Origin: Adiantum capillus-veneris
Lineage: Eukaryota; Streptophyta; Polypodiopsida; Polypodiales; Pteridaceae
Assembly: GCA_014529385.2 (NCBI GenBank)
Contig: CM043947.1
Location: 131,397,891 to 131,461,890 of the forward strand
Direction of reading: 5' to 3'
DNA: 64,000 bases
This document shows positions 11,043-21,248 of this stretch, piece by piece (the first letter of the stretch is position 1; each line of letters opens with the position of its first letter). The translations under genes were made by a program, and so were the position numbers. A model generated the notes under the pieces. That model made no database searches, was not told the DNA's origin, and saw only the letters and a list, made by a program, of their open reading frames with translations.

Positions 11043-11348
11043 TTTTGTATTGAATGCTTTTACTTTGACCGCATTTACAATGCCTACTCATTTTACTCTT
11101 ACATTGTTTGCCATCTTGGCTCGGCAGGGTGCCGGCCTACTTACCTCTAGACCTAGATGGTGCATCATCTTTTCACTCATGGCGCATATTTGCACGCCAC
11201 CATCTATGTAGACGTTTGAAATCCGCTGCCCTTTGATGTGAGCGTCCATGATTGGCAGGATGTCGTCGAGATCCCTCCCAGAGATAGCCCTAGCTATCCG
11301 TGGTCTTGATTTCATGGTACTTACTATTTTCGTCCATTGCCTCCTCAT
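11043..11348 (-). pseudogene. Tat/Ogre-like aspartic protease, N-terminal part
   Basis: Codons from 11348 read ARAISGRDLDD, then V-Y-I-D-G-G-V-Q with the catalytic Asp of the (D-D/T-G-A type) active site, and MMHHLGLEVSRPAPCRAK. The frame then stops just before the protease end in the next ORF (FNTKVEVDIFVMPHKGEG). The protease cleaves the polyprotein. A frame break at about 11088 separates the two halves. Confidence 0.78.
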
Positions 11349-11375
11349 TCTGGGTGCAAGGTGGAGTAATTGGGG

Positions 11376-11984
11376 TCAAGTTATCTTCGGGCCCTGCATT
11401 AACACATCCTGAACTAAGTCATAGGGTTGTGCTTCCTCACCTAGTGAGAAGTCCACGATGTCTATCTTCTGCCGCGGTTTAGCTGCTTGCTTGCTAGACT
11501 CGGCCTTCCCTTTCACCTTCTCTTCTTTTTGAGATGCCTCCTCGTGCCTCGCACGCTTCACTCCCATAGCATCCACTTCTTCTACCTTCGCTTTTCCTTT
11601 GTGCTTCTCTCGAGCTGACTCCTCTACCTTTGCCTTCTCTTTAGCCTCTAAGCTAATAACACTCACCGCTTGGTTCACCGCAGGTGGTGGGGGTAGTGGC
11701 GGAATGAGAGGTTGGGGTGGTGGTTGCTGTTGAATGGGTGGTCGCAGGATTTGGACCGGTGGGATTGGTCCTGGCTGCCTCGGTGGTGGTCTTGCTCTTG
11801 GCGGAGAGATCAGATTCTGTCTCCCCCCTCTATTGAAATTCTGCCTCCTCGGGTGTGGACAATAGTACATTCCATGGTCGTCTTCCCCGCAGTTGTAACA
11901 GTGGTACTCTGGGTTCTGCCTTCGTTGTCTCCTTCCTTGTTCTGGGTTTTTGTCAGATGCATGCCCTTGTTGCACCAGATGCAC
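11376..11984 (-). pseudogene. gag: Tat/Ogre-like gag C-terminus with CCHC zinc knuckle
   Basis: Near the start is C-Y-N-C-G-E-D-D-H-G-M-Y-Y-C, a perfect C-x2-C-x4-H-x4-C nucleic acid-binding knuckle. It is followed by an Arg/Pro-rich stretch and a long Pro/Gln region (PPIQQQPPPQPLIPPLPPPP), then a Lys/Glu-rich helix (KEKAKVEE...) and DIVDFSLGEEAQPYDLVQD. It continues gag from 12061-12649 after a break and joins the protease. It would package the RNA. Confidence 0.85.
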
Positions 11985-12060
11985 AGATAAACTCTCTAGT
12001 TGGGTGGTGATGCGACTCAGCAGGTCTTGCTGTTCCTCTGATGCCTCCTGTGGTTGGACT

Positions 12061-12649
12061 CTATGATTGGCTGTTGCAGCCCACTGGGGTTGGTCGGGCC
12101 GAGCTTGTTTCCTCTGACTCGTTTACTCTTGCTTGCATGCACAGCTTCTTGTCTATAAGGCGGGCTACTTCGACTGCCAACTCATATGTTGAAGGAAACC
12201 TTCCCTTCACCTTCTCTCTAAGCGGCGACCATACACCAGTAATGAAACGATCCTTCTTTAGGAAATTAGGCACTCCTTCGCCTTCCTCCAGTGTGGCAAC
12301 CCATCTCTCCCATAAGTCCACAAACTTTGACTCATAGGTGGCATACTCCAGCAAGCCTCCCTGCTTTAAATCTGTCAGTAAGCTGCCATAGCTTCTCCGA
12401 GGTTGTGCCTCCACCAAACCTCTTTACAAAAGCAGCCCTTAACACATCCCATGCATTCTTGGTAGCCTGGGGCAATGCATTATACCAGGACTTGGCCTCT
12501 ACTTTCATCAGTAGAGGAAAAATTCTAAGTCGTGAAGCGTTGTCATCTTTGTTGGAGACGACACAAGCAATATCGAAATCGTCCAAAAAGTCGATGGTGA
12601 GATCCTCACCCTTCTTTCCACTGAACGTGGGGAAAGAAACACTTGCCAT
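12061..12649 (-). pseudogene. gag: Tat/Ogre-like gag core, frameshifted
   Basis: Two overlapping frames give one gag. 12649-12332 starts MASVSFPTFSGKKGEDL and reads FLLMKVEAKSWYNALP-like and W-D-V-L-R-A-A-F-V-K-R-F-G, the retrotransposon gag core. 12417-12061 continues LLTDLKQGGLLEYATYESKFVDLWE and FITGVWSPLREKVKGRFPSTYELAVEVARLID. The shift lies at about 12340-12400. It would form the particle shell. Confidence 0.85.
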
Positions 12650-12975
12650 GGTGGTGACTCGGGAGATTATAAACCTTTTTTTTTTTTACATCAACAACAG
12701 CGGCTCATAGCGGCTTTTACAGGGGTGGATGGATAGGTTAAAACAGGATAAAAATAGAGACATTAAAGGAATGATGGTAATCTAGTATGGGGAGAATGAT
12801 AGGGTTCGGGGAATTGAGGATTTCTCCTAGTACCGCCGCACCGAATAGGTAAACGATCTTCTGTTGGTAGAAGACTTTCCTATCTACATAGATATTCACA
12901 TGCATATACTGCCGGAATTTGAACGGGAATGCCGTCGGCACGTTTTTCATTATGCACAGAGGGTGGAATACTTAC

Positions 12976-13932
12976 TTATACTCTTACCGTGCCAGTGTTG
13001 ATGAGTCGGCACATCCACAAGAGGTCGTCGCCTTTCATGGGCTCTACCTTCCCTTCGTTGCTTAGCACGTACGGGGTGATGGCGATGCGTATGACCACTC
13101 CCAGCCTTTTGGCTAACAGCAATTGTAGGTAATTCCGTAATCGGCGTGTTGCATGAATTCTACTCCATTCAGGCAGCTCATCTCCAGTCCACTGGGTCTC
13201 TCCCGTGGTAGAGAGCTTCTTCAGGATAAGTTGTATAGGGAGAGGAGGAAGGTCCTCCACTCGCTTCCCAAAACAGCGAGAGCAGTAGCCGAACCACTCT
13301 TCTCTAGAACATGGGAATCTTCTCACCACTTCTTCTTCTGGATTGTCGAAGTGGATTGGTAGCACTCGCATGCGTCGTGCAAATCGGTAGGCGACCTTCT
13401 GCCGCTTAGCTTCGGATGACTTCTTCTTTGACAAAGTGGGTACAATCCGGCTCTCTGAGCTTGAAGCACTTTCTTGGCCAGATGCCTCTCCCTTCGGGGT
13501 CATGTGTTTCCAGGCTAGCCTATCTTCTCCTTGCCTTTGGCTCGAGGAGCCCCTTTAGGCCACTTTGGGGTTATATCTTTGACTGCAGTTTCTTTAGGGA
13601 AAAGAGGCCTCACCGTTTGCTTCCCTTCCTTGACGTGAATGACCTCCTTGCGATGAATGTTGATGTAGATGACTTCAGCCCTTCCGTTGCCTTCGTTGCT
13701 GGTACTCAGCGACCGTGTGCCTTGGTTGACAACAGTGATGTCACTTCACCAATCTCCCACCTGATGCTTTCGATTTATACTTAGAATGAGCGACACGAGA
13801 TGGAGAATTTACCTCTTGAACGCTGATGACACTGCAGCCTGGCAGTAGCACCTCAATGAAGGCGGCTAGTGCCTCCTTCGTCTCCTCCTCTTCTGTCCTC
13901 CAGATAGAAAATTCCTTCAGCCACTCGTCCAT
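12976..13932 (-). pseudogene. Extra ORF upstream of gag in the Tat/Ogre-like element
   Basis: Two open pieces, 13932-13741 (MDEWLKEFSIWRTEEEETKE...) and 13503-12976 (175 codons). The second contains a basic stretch (KKKSSEAKRQKVAYRFARRMR), FPCSREEWFGYCSRCFGKR, and an Arg/Leu-rich helical region. I recognise no domain. Ogre elements are known for an additional ORF before gag, so position and size fit that class; the function of that ORF is not known to me. The two pieces are out of frame, so this copy is broken. Confidence 0.6.
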
Positions 13933-13984
13933 GATTGATAGTGGGTGTCACTTTCAGCATTGTAAACCAAAGGGTCTTAGAAAG

Positions 13985-14007
13985 CCCTCCTCATTGGGGG
14001 CACCAAA
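13985..14007 (-). other. Tat/Ogre-like primer binding site region
   Basis: On the minus strand the bases after the 5' LTR read TTTGGTGCCCCCAATGAGG. TGGTGCC is the kind of start seen in tRNA-primed sites, but I cannot say which tRNA it pairs with. Confidence 0.5.
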
Positions 14008-14163
14008 TGACGGACGCAAAGCGGACCCCGAACCCCGACGGCCTCTAAAACGCCGGGGGCCGAATGGCGCGCCTTGAGCCTGCCACGGTAAAGCAAACAG
14101 GGGGCACCACCTGGCTTTGAGCGGCTAGGACGCAAAACCCATGATGATATGAACACCGCAAGC

Positions 14164-14165
<2 letters not shown>

Positions 14166-14256
<91 letters not shown>

Positions 14257-14264
14257 GAGAGAGA
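14166..14264. repeat. (AC)n-(GA)n compound microsatellite
   Basis: About 14 AC units (14166-14194) run directly into about 35 GA units with one interruption. The sister tract in the other LTR has only GA. Confidence 0.96.
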
Positions 14265-15291
14265 ATACTTGCAAATGATGAAAACCCTCGGGGGTGTGAG
14301 GGTGAATTATTTTTGCAATATTTACAAGGTGGCATGCCATGGTGGTAGAGAGGTAGGGGGAGGAGGTGGTGCAACCTACTTGGTGCGTTCTCTAAGACGA
14401 CTCAATGATTGTGAATACTCACCACCAAGAGCGTGCATACGTGTGTGCATCAACCATTGGAGTCGAGATATGGATGTGGTTCCCTTCGCATGGTGCAATT
14501 CCCAAGGCAAACCCAACTCACAAGCCCCCTCCCCATGATAGTGATGGTGTCAATCCCTCCTACTCCACTCTACCAAATGCTTGGTTCCTCGTGAATTGCC
14601 CCCCCCCCCCCCGATAGTGACCTCTCAATGCCAATTTATAGGTGTTGGCTGCTTTGATTATGGTAATCCCAGTGGGGTTAGGGTAATCTTAATCGGGGAG
14701 ACAAAGCAAGTGGTGGGCCCGGTGTGGTTGACCCTTGCTTTGTTTTCGGGAGGTTATTAAAAGATGGGAATCTCTAGGTGGGCCTTTGTGACCATCACCT
14801 AGAGAGAGGATATTTACAAAATGGAAATTTACAATGGCTCGGGTGAAAACTGAAGATAATGATAAAAATAACCTAAAAATTACTAGGATGGCGTCGTGGT
14901 TGCGTGTTGCCGGCAAATGGTGTGCTGCCGGTGCGTCGGTGTCGAGCGTACTTCTTTTCGGAGTCGACCGGGGCATGCCTTCGGCGCATTTTCTCTTTTT
15001 GTTGTTGGCGGCGCATGCTTTGGATCCTTCTTCTTTTTGTTTGTTTATGTTGTAGCCGTTTTCTTCATATTTGCGGTGCGGTGCATATATGCGTGTGTGT
15101 ATATATTCGTGCATGAGGGTGGGTGTGTGTGTTTTGTATAGGAATGTGCGTGTGAAAACGTGTGTGGGAAGGGGGGGCTATATTATATATATTGTATATA
15201 TAGTTTTTTTTTTCTTTTTTCTGGCGGATGGCCAGCGGTGTGCTCTTCTGCGCAAGGCGGATGGGGCGGTAGAATAGGGGGTGTGGGTGGT

Positions 15292-15598
15292 GTGTGAGTG
15301 TGTGTGTGTGTGTGGGTGGGGTGTGTGTTTGTGTGTGTATTGGCGTATTGCGGACTGCGTTGCCCGTGAGGGCGTGTGTGTGGGTGTGTGCGTGGACTAC
15401 GGACGGCTGCGCCAGTGAATGGGTGGGGTGTGTGTGTTTGATGGCGGGCTTGCTGCCACAGCGCGATTGGAGAGAGGGGGGGGGGTGATTGTGGGTGTGT
15501 GTGTATGGTGTGTGAGTGTGTGCATATGCGGTGCTGCCCGGAAGGGCGTGAGAGAGAGAGAGAGTGGACCTCCTATGCTTGCGTGGCCTAAGCGCCCG

Positions 15599-15640
<42 letters not shown>

Positions 15641-16076
15641 CGCGCGGAGCTGTGAGAGGGAGAGTGTGAGGGAATGGGAGGGGTGAGGATTTGGGAAAAG
15701 AGAGAGAAAGAGTGTGTGAGGGAGAGGGAGGGGGGGGGGGGGGGGGGGGGGGTTGTGGGGTATGGGAGATGTGTGGGTGAGAGGGAGAGGGGGGGGGGAG
15801 GGGGGGGTGATTGTCTTGCATGGGACCTTGAGGACAAGGGCGGGGGATTAGTCAATGGGTGGGGGGAGTGAAGGAATATATCCGCGGGCCAAAGAGGGGG
15901 AATGAGGCCGAGGGAGGGTGAGGTGAGCGGGTGGGGAAGAGGGAGGAGGGGTCGGGGAAGGAATATTAGCGGGCCAAAGGGAGGTGGGGAATAAGGGTAG
16001 AGGGTAATGTGAGGGGAAATGTAGGGTGAGTGTAAGAATACGGAGAGCGGGAAAGGGGGGGGGGGGGGGGGGGGGG
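15292..16076. repeat. Microsatellite cluster (GT, GA, GA, G, G)
   Basis: Homologous to 6226-6823 and the stretch after it. GA tracts at about 15548-15564 and 15602-15638, G runs at about 15730-15752, 15790-15808 and 16056-16076. The region is G-rich on the plus strand and C-rich on the minus (transcribed) strand. Confidence 0.9.
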
Positions 16077-16332
16077 TTTCATGCGGCTCACACAGAGGGA
16101 GCACGAGAGAGGGGTCGGGAGTTTCTTTTCAGAGCTTCTGCATGGCCGGGGAGGGTAAATTGGGAGAGAGAGATATTAGGGAAGGGGGTATGTAGGGAAA
16201 AAATGGGTGAGAGAGAGTGAGACGGTTTTATCCGGCGGGGGAGGGAGGAAAAATAAGCTACGGTGGGGGGTACTGAGAGTGGGGGGGTGAAATGAGTTTT
16301 TTTTTTCTTTGATTTCCGAAAGTCGGCTATCA

Positions 16333-16660
16333 TTGGGACGAAAGCCAGAGACCTCGATAGGAGATCTCGAACTAGCTTTGAGGCGGGCTCTCTCAACAAG
16401 AGAGGAACTGATCACAGCATGCATACTACCTGGGTCAAACAATATGACAAAATGGTGCCCCAACGTACGACCATAACATTTAATGAGAGAATCATCAATG
16501 GGAGGGTCCTGAGAAACTTGGAGCACACTCGTGTTATCATTGATAGCATTGACAAATGTAGTGGGTGCTGTGGGTTCTTTAGATTCATTCGATTCAAGCT
16601 TAGGACATGTTCTTTTTATGTGACTCTTAATGTGACAGTGAAAACAATGACCTTCCTTAG
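16333..16660 (-). pseudogene. Family X zinc knuckle and protease start (copy B-A)
   Basis: C-F-H-C-H-I-K-S-H-I-K-R-T-C (16605-16646) is a C-x2-C-x4-H-x4-C knuckle. After a short Asn/Ser linker (MILSLNVMVV in one frame; D-D-S-L-I-K-C-Y-G in the correct frame) comes V-I-L-F-D-P-G-S-M, where D-P-G stands for the D-S/T-G active site of aspartic proteases. It is cut at 16333 by the Tat/Ogre-like element and continues at 4980. Confidence 0.8.
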
Positions 16661-17985
16661 AATAAGTGCTTTGTTCTTCCGAAGTGATGTATCCTCCTAC
16701 AATTCCCTTGCGCTACCTTTTCATCTGGAGTAAGCTTAGGTTTAACAATTGTGTTAGCCTTACCCTTAGATTCATTGGAAGAATTATTTGTTAACAGACT
16801 GTTGGAAGATTGGTTAGAAGAGTTATCATTCTTACCGTTCTTACCCTTCTGAGGGTTCTGAGAAGTCTGCGAGGTACTTGTGGAAGTCTTGTTCTCCTTA
16901 GGCTTTCCCTTGTTGTGCTTAATCTCCTATGCGAGAGCAATCGCTACCGACTTGTTGAGATCTATTGGATCGAGTACCTCGACATCGTACTTGATATACT
17001 CATCCAATCCAAAGAGAAAAGCCTCTTTGCGCTCATCATCCGACATGTGTAGTTGGGTACCTAGCTGCAAAACACGATTAGAAAAAGACATAACCGGCAT
17101 ACTGTTTTGCTTGAGAGCGCGCCAATCGTCCTTCAATCGTGCGAGGCACTGAGGTGGCATAAACGGCGCCTTGAGCTTGTCTTGGAAATCGGCCCAACTA
17201 AAAGAGAGGGGCGTGAAATTGTCGGCTGCCTCTAGATGTGCGGCTAGCTGTGCCTCTTGCCATGCGTGGTACCAATTAATGGCATCACCGGTAAGGTACA
17301 TAGATTTTGTCAAAACTTTGCTATTTCCTGTCTTCTTAGTTGTCGCAAAATAAGCATTAGATTTATGCAACCAAGAATGAATAACCGTAGCATCCATCTT
17401 ACCATCATACTTACTGAAAGTCAACTTCTCTATGACTGGATGGTTGGAATCCGCATTGTGGCTTGCGTCACTTGACGAACTCCCACGATCTTTGGGTGGT
17501 TCAGTCTTCGAGGCTAGGACTTGGGCAAGCAATTCTTGAGTGCGTAGCTCTCGTCGAGCGTCACGGGCCGCAGCTCGTGCTGCCGCTTCCTCCTTTCGTA
17601 GTTCTTTTCTTTCTTTTCTTGCGTCGCATTCACGTTCTAAAGCAATGCGATTTTATTCTTGTTGTGTGGCAAATCTTGCATTTCTGTCGTCGCGCTCGCG
17701 GTCCTTGGCTGCTTGGTTTGCGGCCATTCTTGCAATTCTGTCGTCGCGCTCACGGGCTCTTTCATCGCGCTCACGGTCCTGAGCAAGGCGATTTGCTTCT
17801 TGTCTATCCATCATTTCCATCATCTGCTTGACCATTGCCTCCATAGGGTTTGGTGCACTTGGTGGCGTAGATGGCGAAGGGGGAGGATTGAAGAAATCAT
17901 CTCTGGGTGGGGAAGAGTCTTCGTTGCCTCTATTATGCTCATCACCTGTATGCGAAGTATCCATTCCGCTTCGGGTGACGACCAT
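16661..17985 (-). pseudogene. gag: Family X gag (copy B-A)
   Basis: The ATG at 17985 starts MVVTRSGMDTSHTGDEH, a short Pro-rich stretch, then a highly charged helix (D-R-E-R-D-E-R-A-R-E-R-D-D-R-type repeats) to a TAA at 17653-17655. In the same frame the text resumes with A-R-R-E-L-R-T-Q-E-L-L-A-Q and the Ty3-type gag core: FSKYDGKMDATVIHSWL, DAINWYHAWQEAQ, FQDKLKAPFMPPQCLARLKDDWRAL, DDERKEAFLFGLDEYI. A TAG at about 16927-16929 stands where copy D has CAG (A-L-A-Q-E). A Lys/Asn/Ser-rich tail leads to the knuckle. Gag would build the particle. Confidence 0.87.
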
Positions 17986-18435
17986 GCACTATGATCTTGG
18001 GTTCTTAAGCTCACGAGGAACTTGGGTTCTTGACGGTCTTGGTTCTTGGGTTCTTGAGAATCTTGAGGTTCTTGAGGTTTTCTTTCACTTGCAAATCGTG
18101 TTGGAGAAGGATATTCTCTTCACCCGAGTTCTACCCTTTCCTACTGGCGCACCCTTTTCTACGGGCGTACCCCTTGGCGGCCTTGCGCTCACACCAAGGT
18201 TGCTTTTTCCCACCTCACGTCGATTGGCCGGCTGTTAAGTGCACGGTCCGCTCTCAATGAGTGAAAAGAGACACAAGGGGAGGGTGGACAAGCCCTTCTT
18301 TCTTGGGATTCCTGTCACTCTTCAACAAAACACGATTAGGAATTGACACGCCCAAGCGAACTTGGGTTCATGCGATCGCAACAAACAAAAAAAATTCTTG
18401 TGGTTCTTCCCTTGAGTAATGCAGAACACTTCCAA

Positions 18436-18449
18436 AGCTTTGATACCAA
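18436..18449 (-). other. Family X primer binding site (copy B-A)
   Basis: On the minus strand, directly after the LTR end TTACA, the bases are TTGGTATCAAAGC. This pairs with the 3' end of initiator-methionine tRNA with one mismatch. Confidence 0.83.
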
Positions 18450-19636
18450 TGTAAGGTGCAGCGGAATGAATGTTGTATTTTCTCAAGATTAGTGCTCTTT
18501 ATTTGCTCAAGGTTCCTTTTAGTTCTTAGGGAAGGAGAGAGCCTTCCGTCTTATGGAGAGTGCTATGATTAGGAACAAAGTGAGTGGATATTGTGCCTGC
18601 AAGTGAATGAGACTGAGAGAAGGAGAGAAAAGAGATATGACACCCGAGAGGTTGTAAAACCCTCCTCCGAAGGCCCCACTCTCGTCGGCGAGAGTGTTCT
18701 ACTTTGATTGCACAAAGGTGTACAATGCGTATGCAATGGACTGATGCAATGGGACTATGCCGATGAAGACGACGACTTAGGCGGAAATCTTTGATCTTCT
18801 ATTGGCTGAATTTCATGCCTGTTTCGGGGCTGAAATTTACTGTTTCACTGTTGTCCTTGTGGCTGAAAATGAACGGCTTTGTCGGGGTTCATGCTGAAGA
18901 TGAAAACGCTGAATTGTTGCACTGCTGAAAGTGCTGATATTGCAGGTCTATCAATGCTGAAAAAACGCTGGAATGCCAGTGCTTTCCATGCTAGAAAAAC
19001 TCTGAAATGCTGAGGTTCTGCAATCCCAAAACGTTGGGCCTTAGGGATGAAATCGCTGAAGGTTTGGTGGTAAGGCTAGCGTTAGTGAAAGGCTACGACT
19101 GCTGCCAGTAGATGGTAAAAACGCCACGCAATGGAGGACTTGGATGGCGATGGCTGGATCTGGGAAAACGCCAAGGAAAGGGGGCGGTTGGCCTAGGGCT
19201 TGGAAACACTAGGGGTGCTGAGGAGGGGGTACTGTTGAGAGGTTGCCTGTTGAGCGGGAAGCTCCTGCTGCCTCTTCTTCCAGAAAGTGCTAAATTTGGT
19301 TTGCTTATATATTAACTTAGCAAAATTGCCCTACCTACTTTTGTTGCAAAGTCACTTAAAAATAATAAGTAAAAATAACCAAAAATAGAAAAATAGACTA
19401 AATGCAGTGAGAAATTCCCCTGACTGAATCTGATGGATTCTGAAGGGAATATTGATGATCATGTGGTGTGCAACCGGAGGATATGCATCTATGCTAAGTG
19501 ACTGGGCATGCACGGTCTACGAATAGACTCACAAAAGTGTCAGATCACTGCTAATCTAGACTTGACTGAACTGATTGAACCCTACTGTGGTGTAGCTTGT
19601 CCACGGACACATAGGGTTGGGATGTGTCACGTGACA
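18450..19636 (-). repeat. Family X LTR B (shared by both internal regions)
   Basis: 1187 bp. It serves as 5' LTR for the B-A copy and as 3' LTR for the C-B copy. The outer palindrome TGTCACGTGACA is at 19625-19636, and a polypurine tract (GAAAAGGAGGGGA on minus) lies at 19637-19650. It is nearly identical to LTR C through the shared part. Confidence 0.92.
19303..19314 (-). promoter_or_regulatory. TATA-like promoter element in LTR B
   Basis: The minus strand reads TTAATATATAAGC. Equivalent boxes occur in LTRs A and C and as TATAAG in F (48190), G (51338) and H (54494), always about 30 bases before the GTAGAAACCTAGCGCT-type or GCAAACC leader. This position fits a start of transcription in the LTR. 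I infer promoter function from sequence only. Confidence 0.55.
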
Positions 19637-20487
19637 TCCCCTCCTTTTCAAAGTGAGGTACTGGTACCGAATTGCATGGCGTCAAGAGAGATCGCCAACA
19701 GCATCCGGAATCCTGGAAGGGACTCTTCGCCAGCCCACTTTGATGTGTGGGTCGTGCGGTACTTGAACTTCGTAAAGGTCTGCAACGCTTGCTTCTTTGG
19801 GCCGCGCCGAAAGCGACTCAAAGTCTTCTGTGGCTCCTTTGATGCTTCAACTTCGTCTAGAGACCTGCTTCCTTCGTCTTCAAGAATCTCCATGGCTGAA
19901 ATTTCTTGAAACCATCTCGAACACAAAACCTTGAACATACCCATTCCATGTAAAGTGAAGGACAAAAATCATGTCATCTCTAAAGACTGTGTATGCAATG
20001 TAGATGAACATACACACGACTGTTCATCAACCACATGGAAACAATGAGGTCAAATTTTTTCTGTTTGATCGAAATCAATCAACTGTGGCAAATCACAATG
20101 GAAATGCCCATGCTTGGTGCTCATACTATCATGTGCTCTTTTGGAAATTGTGTCATGCCAAGGAAGAGACATGGAATGTAACTCCCTTACATACAAACTT
20201 TTCAGCTTTTCATGAACAATCCGCATACATTCGTGCTCATCCAGGATAGAAACGTGCTCAACGTACAATATGTAATGCCTAGGAAAAGGGATCACATAAC
20301 GATATTGTCTAAAATACAGGAAACCTTCACAAATGAAACACTCGAACAATGCGTGCGTATCAATCATACGAACACATAATACTTCCTGTGAGGGTTCTGT
20401 GGACGAAGGCTCGAGAGCCAAGATCGGTGCTTCCTGAATGACCGAATCGTCCTGTGGGGGTTCTTTGGACCTCGACTCGAAAGCCAA
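19637..20487 (-). pseudogene. Family X C-terminal module (copy C-B)
   Basis: Frames 20487-20050 and 19965-19648. The first runs LALEPSSTEPSQEVLCVRMIDTHALF in parts, CEGFLYFRQYRYVIPFPRH, L-D-E-H-E-C-M-R-I-V-H-E-K-L-K, PWHDTISKRAHDS and KHGHFHCDLPQLIDFDQ. The second reads H-G-M-G-M-F, W-F-Q-E-I-S-A-M-E-I-L-E-D, SLDEVEASKEPQKTLSRF, RRGPKKQALQTFTKFKYRT, SKWAGEESLPGFRMLLAIS and FGTSTSL. It is nearly the same as copy B-A and clearly related to D-E, F-G and G-H. Unrecognised; see findings. Confidence 0.7.
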
Positions 20488-20489
20488 GA

Positions 20490-21248
20490 TCAGATCTTCG
20501 TGTGACTGCTCGAATCTACGAGGTTAGCTTCGCTAGAAAAAGCATCCACTAACACATCATCCTTGTGAACAATCACATTATCTTCATGCAGCTCATCATG
20601 CTTGTGAGAAATCACATCTTGATCATGCAAATCATCATGCTTGTCATTGTCAATCAAATCATCATGCAAATCATTATCCTTCAAATCATCATGCTTCTCA
20701 TAATCATGCAAATCATGTGTATCATGCTTTGGAGAAGAAGAGACTGAGAGAGTCTCCTTCTCCTGAATCCTTTCAACCTTGTCTTGCGTATTAGCAATGA
20801 GAGATGGAGAAGGAGTAATGTCCACTCCATGAAAGACAATAGGAGAATCACTCTTGGCATTGAGAGTTAAAGTGTTAGCCTCAAAATTAATGAGGGCGTT
20901 AGTCTCACGAAACCATCGAATGCCCAAAATCATATCACATCATAAGAGAGGAGAAACAACAAATCTTGTAGTGAAGGCAGTCTGTTGAATTGCAAACAAC
21001 ACATCAAGGCATTCCTTCGTGATGAGAGCGTCCATACCGGGACGAAAGCCAGAAACCTCGATAGGAGATCTCGGACTAACTTCGAGGCGGGCTCTCTCAA
21101 CAAGAGAGGAACTGATCACATCATGCATACTACCTGGGTCAAACAATATGACAAAACGGTGCCCCGACGTACGACCATAACATTTAATGAGAGAATCATC
21201 AATGGGAGGGTCCTGAGAAACTTGGGACACACTCGTGTTATCATTCAT
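20490..21248 (-). pseudogene. Family X protease and His/Asp-rich repeat (copy C-B), uninterrupted site
   Basis: 21248-20940 reads DDSLIKCYGRTSGHRFVILF, D-P-G-S-M-H-D-V-I-S at the active site, and FRPGMDALITKECLDVLFAI. 20933-20490 continues ILGIRWFRETNALINFEAN and the His/Asp repeat (DNA about 20546-20726). The bases CATACCGGGACGAAAG (about 21035-21050) show the site before the Tat/Ogre-like element entered copy B-A. A frame break at 20934-20940 separates the pieces. Confidence 0.8.

Larger units (their letters stand above)
4981..16332 (-). mobile_element. Ty3/gypsy Tat/Ogre-like retrotransposon with very long LTRs
   Basis: LTRs at 4981-7368 and 14008-16332 are direct repeats. On the minus strand the order is 5' LTR, primer site, an extra ORF, gag with zinc knuckle, protease, reverse transcriptase, RNase H, a second (archaeal-type) RNase H and integrase, then a polypurine tract. 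Reverse transcriptase before integrase is the Ty3 order. The second RNase H, the ORF upstream of gag and the lack of a chromodomain fit the Tat/Ogre lineage. It inserted into the family X protease: the empty site CATACCGGGACGAAAG is preserved at about 21035-21050. The target duplication is CCGG on the left and TTGG on the right, a 4-base duplication with two C-to-T changes. Confidence 0.9.
14008..16332 (-). repeat. Tat/Ogre-like 5' LTR
   Basis: 2325 bp, the partner of 4981-7368. Unique segments match closely (for example about 14275-14590 with 5213-5530 and 14640-15230 with 5580-6180), while the microsatellites differ in length and type. The outer end is GTCGGCTATCA at 16332, followed by TTGG and the resumed family X protease (GACGAAAGCC). 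Confidence 0.92.
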
